This document shows positions 51,593-61,485 of a stretch of 64,000 bases of DNA, piece after piece (position 1 is the stretch's first letter; every line of letters starts with the position of its first letter). The notes below the pieces were generated by a model, which saw only the letters and a program-made list of their open reading frames with translations, searched no databases and was not told where the DNA came from. The position numbers and the translations under genes were made by a program. Source of the DNA: Sphingomonas populi. Its GTDB lineage: Bacteria > Pseudomonadota > Alphaproteobacteria > Sphingomonadales > Sphingomonadaceae. The stretch lies in assembly GCF_004208535.1 (NCBI RefSeq), contig NZ_SGIS01000020.1, positions 1 to 64,000 of the forward strand, written 5' to 3'.

Positions 51593-54481
51593 ATGAAGCA
51601 CACAACGAAGATTTTCGGCGCGGCAGCCCTTCAGCGCACAGCCAGCGCGATTGTGATCGCCACAGTCATGATAGCCCAGGCCCAGGCGCAAAATGCACCG
51701 GCACAGCCTGCGCTTCAAAGCCCAGCCGCTGTTCCCGGCACCTTGCCGCCCGCGCAGGCGCCCGCAACGAGCACGGCCGATGTCGCAACCGCTGATTCCT
51801 CGGCCAGTACTGACGATATCGTCGTTACCGGTTCGCGCCTTTCAACGACAGGCTTCACCGCACCATCGCCGACCACCGTCCTTGGTTCGGCCCTGCTTGA
51901 GCGGCAAGGGCAGTCCAATGTCGCTGAATTCATCAATCAAATTCCGGCGGTCCGTTCGTCGGCAACGTCCTCTACGTCAACCGCCACGTCTTTCCGCGGT
52001 GGGGCTGGCGGCAACTTCGTCAACCTTCGCGGTCTCGGCGTTACGCGCACCCTTGTGCTCATCGATAGCGAACGAGTCGTGCCTACAACGACGACCGGCA
52101 CCCTTGATCTCAACATCATTCCGTCGATCATGCTCGATCGCGTCGAAGTCGTTACGGGGGGGGCATCGGCTGCGTACGGTTCCGATGCGGTGGCTGGCGT
52201 GGTCAATCTCATCCTCAAGAAGAAGTTCGTCGGTCTTCAGGCCGAAGGACAAACCGGCGTCACCCAGTATGGCGATAACCAGACATATCGCGCCGGTATC
52301 ATCGGCGGCTTTAACTTCGGTACGGGCGGGCATGTACTGCTCGGTGGCGACTATGCGGAAAGCGCCGGGATAGGGACTCTGGAGGCCCGCGACTGGTCGC
52401 GTCGCGCCGGCGGTATCGTGGCCGGCGCCAATGGCGTTCAATATCTGGTGAACGACCTCCAGATCAACAATCAGACTTACGGCGGCATCATCAACAGCGG
52501 CCCGCTTCGCGGCACTGCATTTGGCCCAGGCAGCGTGCCGTACAGCTTTGCCTATGGTAACACCTTCGGCAATGCCTCATCCACTACCCAGCAAGGTGGC
52601 GGAAATCCGCGCAGCTTCAATTACGACGCAGCGCAAATTTCCATGCCATACAAGCGGTACACCGCACTTGCCCGCGTAGACTATGAGTTCAGTCCCGCAT
52701 TCAACCTGCATGCGACGGTCAACTACGCCAATTCAGGCGCTCCTCACACTCTCCTGTACGCTCGCGACGCCGCACTCTCGATCCGGAGCGACAACGCGTT
52801 TCTGCCGCAGTCGGTGCGAGCGCAGATGGCGACGGCCGGCGTCAGCACCATTACCGTGGGTCGAATCTCCCGCGATCTCGGTCCCTATGTCTATTCCGAC
52901 GACAACACCTTGTGGCGCGGCAGCGTCGGGGTAGACGGGGCGCTGGGAGGCGGCTGGAAATACGACGCCTATGTCGGCTATGGTCGTAACAAGATCGACT
53001 ACGACTTGACCGCGCGGATCGATGGCGCCCTGCCCGGTGATCCCGCCGGAACCCGCCGATTCCTGAACGCCATCGATGCGGTGACCAATTCAGCTGGGCA
53101 AATTGTCTGCCGCGTCAATCAGGTGACGGTAACATCGCCCGGATGCGCCCCATTCAACATCTTTGGCGAAAATCCGTCCCTGACGGGCGCCCAACAGGCC
53201 TGGCTTGTCGGCACGCAGCACGTCAGTCAAATCACTGAGCGAACTTCGGCGGCTGCCAACATCGCTGGCAGTCCGTTCGCGACCTGGGCGGGTAAGGTGT
53301 CGGTAGCGGTCGGAGCCGAGTATCGGCGCGACAGTCAGGACGTCACTGTCGATGCGGGCTCGTTGGCACGCGCGTTCAATCTCGGGAACACCCAACCGAT
53401 CGCCGGATCCACCACCGTTTACGAAGGCTATGGCGAAGTCGGTGTTCCCCTTCTGCGGGACGTCCCATTCTTTCAAAGCCTCGAGGCGAACGGTGCCGTA
53501 CGACAGACGCACTACTCGCAGGCGGGTAACGTCACCACATGGAAGGGCGGTCTGACCTGGGAAGTGAACGACAGCCTACGTTTCCGTGGCACGCGCTCGC
53601 GCGACATCCGGGCACCGAACCTGTCCGAGCTTTTCCAGCCGCTGACGACGTCCCAGAACGCCGTAATCTACAACGGCGTTTCGACGTTGGCGAATACTAG
53701 GACGACCGGCAATCCGAACCTGAAACCGGAGCGGGCCGACACGCTGAGCTTCGGATTTGTCCTCTCGCCCACCTTTCTGCGCGGTTTCCGTTTCAGTGTC
53801 GACTATTACGACATTCGGTTGCGGGGAGCGATTGCGACGGTGGCCTCGCAAGCGCTCATCAACGGCTGTCAACAGCAAGGTCTGGCGGACTATTGTTCAC
53901 GAATCAGCGTCGTCAACGGTGTTCCGCTTATCGACAGTTCGCCAGCGAATCTGAACAGCATTCGCACGAGCGGGTTGGACTTTGAATTGGCTTACGGTTT
54001 TCGGGCTTTAGGGGGTCGGTTTGACCTGAGCACCTATGCCACCTACGTCGATAAGTTCACTACAAGTGACGCCCTCGGAACCTTCAATCGTGCCGGTGAA
54101 ATCAGCGGAGGATTCTTTTTCCCCGGCGATGACACGCCGCATTGGACGGGGTCTGCCAATGTCAACTACAACGTGAACCATCTGAATATTCTGGCCAATA
54201 TCCGCTATACCGGCAGTTCCGTACTCGATAAATTCGCCCCTGCTGGGAAGTTAGTGGGACCCAATAAGGTTCCGGCCATTGCCTATCTGAACCTTTCGGC
54301 CGAGTGGACGGTGCCGACATCGACCCGGGGACAGTTCCAGTTCTTCGGTGGTATCGACAACGTCTTCAACACTGATCCGCCAAGCGAAATTCCGTATCAG
54401 TATTTCAATCGTGGAACCGCTTCCAGCTATTACGATGTTGCCGGTAGACGATTCCGCTTCGGTGCGCGGGTTCGGTACTGA
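51593..54481 (+). CDS. TonB-dependent outer-membrane receptor
   Basis: A 962-residue outer-membrane importer. The signal peptide ends AQAQAQ, a TonB box-like stretch is DDIVVTGSRLSTTG, the plug domain contains NLRGLGVTRTLVLIDSERVV, and the barrel ends with the typical aromatic RFRFGARVRY. It imports large or scarce substrates with energy from TonB. ATG 51593 has GGAG eight bases upstream; the frame opens earlier. It is divergent from the ALDH/decarboxylase/oxygenase operon, so its substrate is likely the compound they degrade. No FecR/FecI-type N-terminal signalling extension is visible. Confidence 0.95.
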   Translation: MKHTTKIFGAAALQRTASAIVIATVMIAQAQAQNAPAQPALQSPAAVPGTLPPAQAPATSTADVATADSSASTDDIVVTGSRLSTTGFTAPSPTTVLGSALLERQGQSNVAEFINQIPAVRSSATSSTSTATSFRGGAGGNFVNLRGLGVTRTLVLIDSERVVPTTTTGTLDLNIIPSIMLDRVEVVTGGASAAYGSDAVAGVVNLILKKKFVGLQAEGQTGVTQYGDNQTYRAGIIGGFNFGTGGHVLLGGDYAESAGIGTLEARDWSRRAGGIVAGANGVQYLVNDLQINNQTYGGIINSGPLRGTAFGPGSVPYSFAYGNTFGNASSTTQQGGGNPRSFNYDAAQISMPYKRYTALARVDYEFSPAFNLHATVNYANSGAPHTLLYARDAALSIRSDNAFLPQSVRAQMATAGVSTITVGRISRDLGPYVYSDDNTLWRGSVGVDGALGGGWKYDAYVGYGRNKIDYDLTARIDGALPGDPAGTRRFLNAIDAVTNSAGQIVCRVNQVTVTSPGCAPFNIFGENPSLTGAQQAWLVGTQHVSQITERTSAAANIAGSPFATWAGKVSVAVGAEYRRDSQDVTVDAGSLARAFNLGNTQPIAGSTTVYEGYGEVGVPLLRDVPFFQSLEANGAVRQTHYSQAGNVTTWKGGLTWEVNDSLRFRGTRSRDIRAPNLSELFQPLTTSQNAVIYNGVSTLANTRTTGNPNLKPERADTLSFGFVLSPTFLRGFRFSVDYYDIRLRGAIATVASQALINGCQQQGLADYCSRISVVNGVPLIDSSPANLNSIRTSGLDFELAYGFRALGGRFDLSTYATYVDKFTTSDALGTFNRAGEISGGFFFPGDDTPHWTGSANVNYNVNHLNILANIRYTGSSVLDKFAPAGKLVGPNKVPAIAYLNLSAEWTVPTSTRGQFQFFGGIDNVFNTDPPSEIPYQYFNRGTASSYYDVAGRRFRFGARVRY

Positions 54482-54825
54482 AGTTGCAGGCGGAGGGGCG
54501 TGCAATGACCACAGTCGCACTCATTGAGGCACCTGCGGTGACAACTCCATTGGTACGCTCGGACTGGCGCAGCTCCTCCCGCGGAACTCGAAGGCCCTCG
54601 AGAGCCAGGCTTCGATGGTGCAACCCCATGTCTGACCCTGCGAACAGAGTGCGATTGCGCGAGTGTGGTCAACGCCAATGTTTTGACTTCAGCAGCGGCG
54701 ACCGCATCGACCGCGTTCGTCATTCTCGAAAGCTTATCAAGGAGAAGGCAGATGACAGCCGTGGTGGATAGGAGAGCGCACCTTCGCTTCCTTCAAGCAC
54801 GCCCCGTCCATCTGGAGACGCTAGC
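54482..54825. other. Intergenic stretch between receptor and MFS gene
   Basis: This 344-bp stretch holds one short frame (54484-54771) that is Arg/Ser-rich and lacks a convincing ribosome site. No terminator is clear, so the receptor and the transporter may be co-transcribed. Confidence 0.45.
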
Positions 54826-56091
54826 ATGAGCGTTGCGCCTCGCGACGCGCGTTACACGCTTGCGTTGCTCACCGCCGTCTATGCCCTGGGCTACGCCGAC
54901 CGAAACATTATCAACTTGTTACTTGACCCCATCAAGCACGAGTATCAGCTGTCCGACACGATCATGGGCTTGATCACCGGCTTCGGTTTCACCGCGTTCC
55001 AGACACTGCTGGGTATCCCGCTGGCGCGGCTGGCGGATACCTCCCGCCGGGTGACAGTTCTGATTGCCGGACTTCTGATGTGGAGCGTGATGACGGGCCT
55101 CAGCGGGCTTGCGACGAGCGCGATCCTGCTCGCGATTGCCCGCATGGGCGTGGGCGTCGGCGAGGCGTGCCTGACCGGTCCCGCTCACGCGCTGCTGTCC
55201 AGCAATTTCGAGAAGGCCGAACGTCCGCGCGCATTTTCCATCATGGGTGCGGGGGGTGAGATCGGGGTGATTCTGGCCTTTCTCGTCGGCGGCTGGGTCA
55301 GCCACGTCTGGGGTTGGCGGGCCGCGTTCTTTGTTGCAGGCCTGCCCGGTATCGTCCTTGCCGTGGTCATGCACCTGACGCTCAAGGAACCTCCCCGAGG
55401 AGAGACCGTCGAGCGCCAGCCGGTTCTCCCGATCGGTGCGGCCCTGGCCGAATTGGCGCAGCGACCCAGTTTCGTGATCGCCGTACTGGCCAGCATGGCG
55501 ATGGGCCTCAACATCTTCGGAATCCAGGTCTGGAGCCCGAGCTATCTTCGCCGCATCTATGCGTTGGATACCGCATCCGTCGGGACGACCATCGCCCTCC
55601 TGCGCGCCGGCCTGAGCGTGACGGGCGCGGTTGCCGGTGGGTCGATCGCTACCTGGTGCGTCCGTCGCTACGGGCAGCGGTGGTTCATGCTTTTTCCGGC
55701 TTGCATCTGCGGTGTATCGGGGCTGGCACTCCTCGCCTTCCTCTTTGCGCCAAGCCTTGCAGTCGCCATCGTCTGCCTCGGATTGGTCAACATGACCATC
55801 GGGGCGCAACTCGGGCCGGTCTTCTCGTTGGTACAGACGGTCTCGCCGATCCGGAGTCGAGCGCTTGCGGCCGCGCTGTTCGTTTCCCTTACGCAGCTAT
55901 TCGGCATGGGCCTTGGCGCACTGGCGATCGGCGCGACCAGCGATGCGCTGCATGCCAACCATGGCGAGGCTGCGTTGCGCTACGCGCTCCTGATCCCGGC
56001 GGCCGGCGCGCTATTGGCCTGCCTGCTCTATGCCTTCGGCGCGCGGCACGTCGCACACGATATCGAACGCGCCGAAAACGCCGTCTCCTAA
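54826..56091 (+). CDS. MFS transporter (Spinster/glycerol-phosphate-like)
   Basis: A 421-residue inner-membrane carrier with twelve helices. The first loop motif is DRNIINLLLDPIKHEYQLSD, followed by GIPLARLADTSRRVTV. Such aromatic-acid/hexuronate-like MFS carriers often lie beside TonB receptors in sphingomonads and move the periplasmic substrate into the cell. GGAG precedes ATG 54826. It is followed by the DUF3237 gene at 27 bp, in the same operon. Confidence 0.92.
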   Translation: MSVAPRDARYTLALLTAVYALGYADRNIINLLLDPIKHEYQLSDTIMGLITGFGFTAFQTLLGIPLARLADTSRRVTVLIAGLLMWSVMTGLSGLATSAILLAIARMGVGVGEACLTGPAHALLSSNFEKAERPRAFSIMGAGGEIGVILAFLVGGWVSHVWGWRAAFFVAGLPGIVLAVVMHLTLKEPPRGETVERQPVLPIGAALAELAQRPSFVIAVLASMAMGLNIFGIQVWSPSYLRRIYALDTASVGTTIALLRAGLSVTGAVAGGSIATWCVRRYGQRWFMLFPACICGVSGLALLAFLFAPSLAVAIVCLGLVNMTIGAQLGPVFSLVQTVSPIRSRALAAALFVSLTQLFGMGLGALAIGATSDALHANHGEAALRYALLIPAAGALLACLLYAFGARHVAHDIERAENAVS

Positions 56092-56118
56092 ACCATCCTT
56101 GGTACTGAAGGATCTGTC

Positions 56119-56625
56119 ATGCCTATTGACCTTACGCCCGATATCCAACCCACCCGCGTCAGTGAGCCTGAGTTCGAGTTCGTCATGCAGACCCGTGTGC
56201 TGGTGAACCCAAAACTCCGGGTGCTGGGGAACGTCGGCGGATCGGGTGACCGCAAGATGCTGGAAATTCTGGGCGGCGACTTCGAGGGGCCGAAATTGCG
56301 CGGAAAGATCCTTCCCGGCGGTGGTGACTGGCCTCTGCTGCGCCCCGATGGTGTCGGTATCGTCGACGCGCGCTATACCTTCGAGACGGATGACGGCGTC
56401 TATATCAACATCATCAATACCGGATACCGCCACGCGCCGCCGGAAACGTTGGCGGTGCTCGACGCCAAGCGCGCAGTGGCCGATCCGAACGGCTACTATC
56501 TACGGACATATACCCGCTTCGAAGCGCCGCTGGGCAAATATGAGTGGTTGTCCAAGCACGTGTTCGTCGGCATTGGCGAGCGGCACCCCGAGGTGCTGTT
56601 CCTGCGTTACTTCATGTTACTGTAA
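56119..56625 (+). CDS. DUF3237 family protein
   Basis: A 168-residue single-domain beta-rich protein: FEFVMQTRVLVNPKLRVLG, LRGKILPGGGDWPLLRPDG, DARYTFETDDGVYINIINTG and RTYTRFEAPLGKYEWL. This is the DUF3237 pattern; the function is unknown, and members occur next to aromatic catabolic genes. AAGGA lies before the ATG. It lies between two transporters in the catabolic cluster. Confidence 0.88.
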   Translation: MPIDLTPDIQPTRVSEPEFEFVMQTRVLVNPKLRVLGNVGGSGDRKMLEILGGDFEGPKLRGKILPGGGDWPLLRPDGVGIVDARYTFETDDGVYINIINTGYRHAPPETLAVLDAKRAVADPNGYYLRTYTRFEAPLGKYEWLSKHVFVGIGERHPEVLFLRYFMLL

Positions 56626-56680
56626 TGGCAGTTTTTCTGCGGACTGAGCAGGTCCGCCCCGCCCCGACAGGTCGTCTGAG

Positions 56681-56839
56681 ATGAATTTTGTCTTCAACGC
56701 GATCACTAGCGCTTCGTCACTTCTGCCGACGGCCGTCAATCTGGGCGATCAAGCCACGCACATGGTCAAGCCGTGGCCGGAGAACGGTTCTGATCGATGT
56801 GCAGGCCGCCGGAACCCCAATTTTCCTTGCCAAGAGTAA
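56681..56839 (+). other. Possible small ORF in the gap before the MHS carrier
   Basis: A 52-codon frame starts with MNFVFNAITSASSLLPT and ends before the ATG of the next gene. I recognise no family. It may be a chance frame or the 5' stub of a lost gene. Confidence 0.2.
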
Positions 56840-56844
56840 AGCGG

Positions 56845-58170
56845 ATGCCCCGACCGAGCAGCGCCAAGGCTAGCCCACTGAAGTCGATCTTCATCGTCTC
56901 CAGCGGCAACTTCCTGGAAATGTATGATTTCATGGTCTTTGGCTATTACGCCAAGGCGATCGGCGCAACGTTCTTTCCGGCACAGAACGAATCCGCCTCG
57001 ATCCTTCTTTCGCTGATGACCTTCGGGGCCGGCTTCCTGATGCGCCCGGTCGGCGCATTGGTTCTCGGAGCGTATATGGATCGGCATGGGCGGCGGCGCG
57101 GACTTCTTCTGACACTGGCCCTGATGGGCGTCGGCACTTTGTCGATCGCCTGCATGCCGTCCTATGCGCAAATTGGCATATTTGCGCCGCTGCTCATCCT
57201 GGCGGGACGTCTCATCCAGGGGCTGTCTGCGGGCGTAGAGGTCGGCGGGGTATCGGTGTACCTGGCGGAACTGGCGTCGCCCAACAACCGTGGCTTCTAC
57301 GTGGCGTGGCAATCCGCGTCTCAACAGGTCGCCGTGGTGTTCGCCGCGCTGATCGGATTGGCGCTGAGCTATATGCTGCCGCCGACAGAGATCGCGTCCT
57401 GGGGCTGGCGGATACCCTTCTTCATCGGATCCGCGCTGCTTCCCTTCCTGTTCGTCATCCGCGGTATGCTGCAGGAAGATGTGAGCGCATTGGAAGAAAG
57501 CCGTCCCGACATGAAGGCGATCTTCACGACGGTGGCAGACCATGCAGGCGTCATTTTGCTAGGCGCGTTGATGGCGGTCATGACGACCGTCTTCTTCTAC
57601 ATGATCACCGCCTACACGCCGACCTACGGGAACAGCGTGCTGAAATTGTCGGCGCCAAGCGCGATGACCGTTACCTTGTGCGTCGGGCTTCTCAACTTTG
57701 CGATGCTGCCGACGATGGGGGCATTGTCGGATCGCATCGGGCGTACGCCGCTGCTGATTGGCTCGGCACTGCTGGCCATAATGACCGGCTATCCAGCGCT
57801 CGCCTGGCTGACGAGTGATCCCAGCTTCGGTCGACTGCTTGGTGTCGAGCTATGGCTCGCCCTGGTCTACGCCGCATATAATGGCGCGATGGTCGTCCAC
57901 CTCGCCGAGGTTATGCCGGCGCGCGCGCGCACCGCCGGATTTTCGCTAGCCTACAGCTTGGCAACGGCGATTTTCGGCGGCTTCACGCCGGCCCTGTCGA
58001 CCTACCTGATCGCCCGTTCCGGCAATCCCGCGATGCCCGGTGTCTGGCTGTCGTTCGCAGCGGTCATCAGCTTGGCCGCTACGCTATTGCTCGCAAGATC
58101 AAAGCAGAAAGCTTTCCGGGATCGGCCGTTGCCGTTGGGCTCGGAAAAGCGCGACGGCAAGCTGAAATGA
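56845..58170 (+). CDS. Metabolite:H+ symporter (MHS-family MFS)
   Basis: A 441-residue carrier with twelve helices. The MHS pattern is visible: SSGNFLEMYDFMVFGYYAKA, MDRHGRRRGLLLTLALMGVG and SAGVEVGGVSVYLAELASPN. It imports organic acids or similar metabolites with protons. I start it at ATG 56845; the frame opens at 56797. It adds a second inner-membrane entry route to the catabolic cluster. Confidence 0.9.
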   Translation: MPRPSSAKASPLKSIFIVSSGNFLEMYDFMVFGYYAKAIGATFFPAQNESASILLSLMTFGAGFLMRPVGALVLGAYMDRHGRRRGLLLTLALMGVGTLSIACMPSYAQIGIFAPLLILAGRLIQGLSAGVEVGGVSVYLAELASPNNRGFYVAWQSASQQVAVVFAALIGLALSYMLPPTEIASWGWRIPFFIGSALLPFLFVIRGMLQEDVSALEESRPDMKAIFTTVADHAGVILLGALMAVMTTVFFYMITAYTPTYGNSVLKLSAPSAMTVTLCVGLLNFAMLPTMGALSDRIGRTPLLIGSALLAIMTGYPALAWLTSDPSFGRLLGVELWLALVYAAYNGAMVVHLAEVMPARARTAGFSLAYSLATAIFGGFTPALSTYLIARSGNPAMPGVWLSFAAVISLAATLLLARSKQKAFRDRPLPLGSEKRDGKLK

Positions 58171-58219
58171 TGCTGCCATCTTTCGTTGCCAACACCCCAA
58201 TCTTGTTTGGAGGAATGCC

Positions 58220-59926
58220 ATGAAGACGACCCGGTATTTGCAGTCGCGCCGCTGCGCGCTGATGCTCACGGCCGCCGCTTTGCTGGGGGCAGGCAATGCG
58301 CAGGCGCAGCGCGTTGCGACGAACGTCGGCTACGGTGCGAAAGTCGCCGATCCGGGCCGCGGCGTCCCGACTCATCCCGATCAAAAGCAGGAGCTGGCAC
58401 TCAAGATCGAAGCGCCATTCACAGTGGCCGCCGTTGGCGATCTGCTACAATTTCAGCCTTTCGCGAATACCGCCGATTTGCGAACCCAATCGCTATTGGA
58501 CGTTTTGCGGAAAGCCGATGTTGCCGTCGGCGATTTCGAGAACGAGATCATGGATTTCGATAATTTCGGGCATGCCGGCGGCAATCTTGCGACCAAGGAA
58601 GTGGCCGACGATTGGGCGCTCATGGGCATCGACATGGTCAGCCGCGCCAATAACAAGTCGAACCGCGCTCCCGGCATCTGGGAGAACTTTCATCAGGTCG
58701 AGCGCGTCGGCATCATCCATACGGGCGTCGCCCGTAGCCTCCCCGAAGCCCGCATGGCGCGCTACTTCGCAACTCCGAAGGGACTGGTGGGCGAGATCGG
58801 TGTATCGGCCGATGGCGGGTTGGACATGTGCTGCGGCGGTGGCCAGATCGTCCGCGTTACCCCGGCCCAGCTCACGGCCGTTCGTGGAATCCGCGACTCA
58901 ATTCTGGCGCGGCGTAACGAGGTGGACGTACCTGCCCGCAACCCTCCCGCCGAGCCGGAGGGCAGCGTGTCGGTGTTCGGTGTGACCTTCCGTCTACCCG
59001 GCGTAGAAGGTGAAACGGCTCCTCCCTCCGCAGCAGAGGCCGCGTATCGCGAGGTCGCCCCCGGCCCGCAGGACGCTTATAAGAACTCGCTCCATCTGAC
59101 CCTGTTTCACGGCGTAACCGCCGCGCAGATGGCGGTGCTGCGCAGCATTGCCGGTGTCGTCGGAAGCGGCGACCTCGAAGCATTCGGTACGCGATTCCGC
59201 CTGATGGACCGGCCTGGTGAACACAGCTTCGACATGGATCCCAAGGACCTCAAGGATATCCTCGTTCAGGTCCGCACCGCAAAGCAGGCTTCAGACCTTC
59301 TGATCCTGAACGCGCACTGGCATCAGAACCGGTACGATTTCCAGGCCTATTCTCACGACCATTTTCCTGCCGACTTCGAAATCGCGTTTGCCCATGACGC
59401 GATCGATCAAGGCGTCGATGTCTTTGCCGCGCAAGGCGTACACACGATCAAGGGAATCGAAATCTACAAGGGCAAGCCAATCTTCTATGGCTTGTCCAAC
59501 TTCATTTTCCAGTCGGCGATCATGCCCGAAAGCAAAGGCAAGCTGCCGAGTGTGCCTGGCGTCGAGGACCGGGTCGAGCGACGGCGGCGGGGTGGGGGTT
59601 TGTCGGTTGGCGACGAACGCGGCAAATCCGCCGTGGCCGACGAGAACGCTATCGTCGGCGAACATGAAGTACAGGGTTTTTGGCAGCTCAAGGCCAATTT
59701 GGAAGCGATTCTCGCCGAGACGCGCTTCGATCACGGGCGACTTGTGGAGGTGCGACTCCATCCGGTTGATCTTGGGCAGACGCCTCGTCCTGGATCGCAG
59801 GTGGGTATCCCCCGCATTCCGACCCCCACGGTGGCGGCGAAAATCCTGGCTGAGATCATTGAGTATTCAAAGCCGTTCGGCACGCAAATCGTCATCGAGA
59901 ACGGGATCGGCGTGATCAAACTTTGA
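58220..59926 (+). CDS. CapA-family (poly-gamma-glutamate/metallophosphatase-like) protein
   Basis: A 568-residue exported protein. The signal peptide ends NAQAQ. The CapA domain is visible as FTVAAVGDLLQFQPF, ADVAVGDFENEIMD, SRANNKSNRAPG, LILNAHWHQN and VFAAQGVHTIKGIEIYKGKP. The family makes or handles poly-gamma-glutamate, but in catabolic loci similar proteins act on unknown substrates. GGAGG precedes the ATG. It is 49 bp after the MHS carrier and probably in the same operon. A short hairpin follows. Confidence 0.85.
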   Translation: MKTTRYLQSRRCALMLTAAALLGAGNAQAQRVATNVGYGAKVADPGRGVPTHPDQKQELALKIEAPFTVAAVGDLLQFQPFANTADLRTQSLLDVLRKADVAVGDFENEIMDFDNFGHAGGNLATKEVADDWALMGIDMVSRANNKSNRAPGIWENFHQVERVGIIHTGVARSLPEARMARYFATPKGLVGEIGVSADGGLDMCCGGGQIVRVTPAQLTAVRGIRDSILARRNEVDVPARNPPAEPEGSVSVFGVTFRLPGVEGETAPPSAAEAAYREVAPGPQDAYKNSLHLTLFHGVTAAQMAVLRSIAGVVGSGDLEAFGTRFRLMDRPGEHSFDMDPKDLKDILVQVRTAKQASDLLILNAHWHQNRYDFQAYSHDHFPADFEIAFAHDAIDQGVDVFAAQGVHTIKGIEIYKGKPIFYGLSNFIFQSAIMPESKGKLPSVPGVEDRVERRRRGGGLSVGDERGKSAVADENAIVGEHEVQGFWQLKANLEAILAETRFDHGRLVEVRLHPVDLGQTPRPGSQVGIPRIPTPTVAAKILAEIIEYSKPFGTQIVIENGIGVIKL

Positions 59927-60470
59927 GTAAACCGCTGAGCTTTTATATCAATATGAGAAGCATAGCGGGCGACCCTGGTCGGGCATGAAGATGTGGCGCC
60001 ATCGGGGCGCCATTTCTGCCATTGTCATTGATCCGGGCCGATATCGACGAGTTACAGTCTTCGCGTCACAGTTGTGGATCCGCGCCAACAGATCAAACCG
60101 GGCAGAAATCGCTACCATCCAATCCGGCATCAGTCACGATAGAAAAGTTAACGGCTTCCAATCTGCGCGCTTCCACCTCGCAAAGGTCAGAAAGCACCTT
60201 CCCGAGAGTACGCCTGAAAATGCCACGGGCGTCGACCATAGACCAACTGGACCAACGTGGCCCGCGCGCTTGCGTCCTGGGTAAACCGCAGGCGTCAATC
60301 CCGACCATGAATCCGGCGTCGAAAGCCACGCAAGGCCGGTGGAGCTTTCGAACTGGCGGCAGTCATTCCACAGACACGTCCTCGCCTACTGTCGTATAGC
60401 ATCTGCCCGTCCAAGGACTACGAAATCTCCGAACCGTTGCATGGCCTGAACTCGGAAGACCTGCGATTCT
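59927..60470. other. Intergenic stretch, 544 bp
   Basis: Between the convergent CapA and PhyH genes. Apart from the hairpin near 60000 only unrecognised frames exist, e.g. one of 78 codons on the minus strand (60093-60329) without a ribosome site. Confidence 0.45.
59994..60015. terminator. Weak intrinsic terminator after the CapA-like gene
   Basis: TGGCGCC-ATCGG-GGCGCCA followed by TTTCT, 68 bp after the stop codon. Confidence 0.5.
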
Positions 60471-61268
60471 TTACGAGCGGGGCCAAGCAATCGGGAACAA
60501 CTCACTGGTAAGATGAGCACCAGATTGAAGGGCGATAGCCGGTATCGGGAGGCCGCCGTTCCTGGCCATATGGAAAAAATCGTCGTCGCGCGGGTCGTAT
60601 AGCACATCCTGATCGGTCCAACGCGTGGCTAGCGCGCGCCGTTGCGCAGTTGGCCCCGTCGCCGGCGCACCGTGCAGGGTATCGACGTCGTGGATCAGAA
60701 CGTCGCCCGGTTCGAGCGTCCATGCCAGGAATTCATGCTCCGCGATCTCGCTTCCTGGCGGGGGAAGGTCACGCACGAATTGCTCTACCGACAAGCGACC
60801 CCGATCGCGAACCCAACGATGCGAACCCTTGAAATAGGTCACTGCGCCCGAAGTGGGTGAGGCATGATCGAACGGAATCCAGATCGACGCGACCTTGCCT
60901 TCTCGCGTGGGGAAGTAGGTCGAGTCGAGATGCCAGGGCGTTGCGCTTGGCAGGCCAGGTTGCTTGACGATCAACTGGTCGTAAAAGAAATTGACCTGCT
61001 TGGCCCGCAAGAAGCGCTGCGCGATGTCGGGCAAGCTGGAATTCAGCAGGAAATCTCGGAATACCGCATTTCGTCGCCAGTGCAGAAACCCATTGTAGAA
61101 CCCACCGCGCGTCGTAAATGCGGCATCGGTATCGCTCATCGCGTCTGTGATCGCGTCTCGCATCGCCGTGATCCAGCGTGGTTCGATGACACCTCGCACG
61201 ACGGCCGCGCCGTCGCGTTCGAAGGCCGCAACTTCATCTTCTTCGATCGCGGCGACCATATCACGCAT
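60471..61268 (-). CDS. Phytanoyl-CoA dioxygenase family (PhyH) oxygenase
   Basis: A 265-residue 2-oxoglutarate/Fe(II) oxygenase. Iron ligands are His and Asp of TPWHLDSTYFP and the distal His of VDTLHGAPATG; the Arg after it (QRRALATRW) binds 2-oxoglutarate. It hydroxylates an organic substrate. I use ATG 61268 (MRDMVAAI); the frame opens with TTG 61274. It diverges from the Rieske gene across a control region with twin palindromes. Confidence 0.9.
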   Translation of the reverse strand: MRDMVAAIEEDEVAAFERDGAAVVRGVIEPRWITAMRDAITDAMSDTDAAFTTRGGFYNGFLHWRRNAVFRDFLLNSSLPDIAQRFLRAKQVNFFYDQLIVKQPGLPSATPWHLDSTYFPTREGKVASIWIPFDHASPTSGAVTYFKGSHRWVRDRGRLSVEQFVRDLPPPGSEIAEHEFLAWTLEPGDVLIHDVDTLHGAPATGPTAQRRALATRWTDQDVLYDPRDDDFFHMARNGGLPIPAIALQSGAHLTSELFPIAWPRS

Positions 61269-61333
61269 CGTCAAGCTCTCGATTCCTGTTTCCGCCGAAG
61301 GCTACATCAACAGGAAAAGCCGAGAGATTGTCA

Positions 61334-61347
61334 ATACACATCTGTAT
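61334..61347. promoter_or_regulatory. Twin palindrome, copy 1
   Basis: ATACA-CATC-TGTAT. It lies 66 bp upstream of the PhyH start, beside a TTGACA on the minus strand. Confidence 0.55.
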
Positions 61348-61413
61348 GTAACGGAGCAGCCCTGACGTGACGTCTGCCGAGAGACAGCCAATTGACAGCA
61401 CCGACCACCAACC

Positions 61414-61427
61414 ATACACATATGTAT
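61414..61427. promoter_or_regulatory. Twin palindrome, copy 2
   Basis: ATACA-CATA-TGTAT, extended by outer C/G pairs. It lies 59 bp upstream of the Rieske start and 16 bp after a TTGACA (61392-61397), where it would cover a -10 element, as a repressor site would. Its distance from copy 1 is exactly 80 bp, about eight helical turns. Confidence 0.6.
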
Positions 61428-61485
61428 GTTGAAGAAATATGTGGGCACCATCGACTGGCTGAAATTGTGAGAGGTTGGGGCGAAA

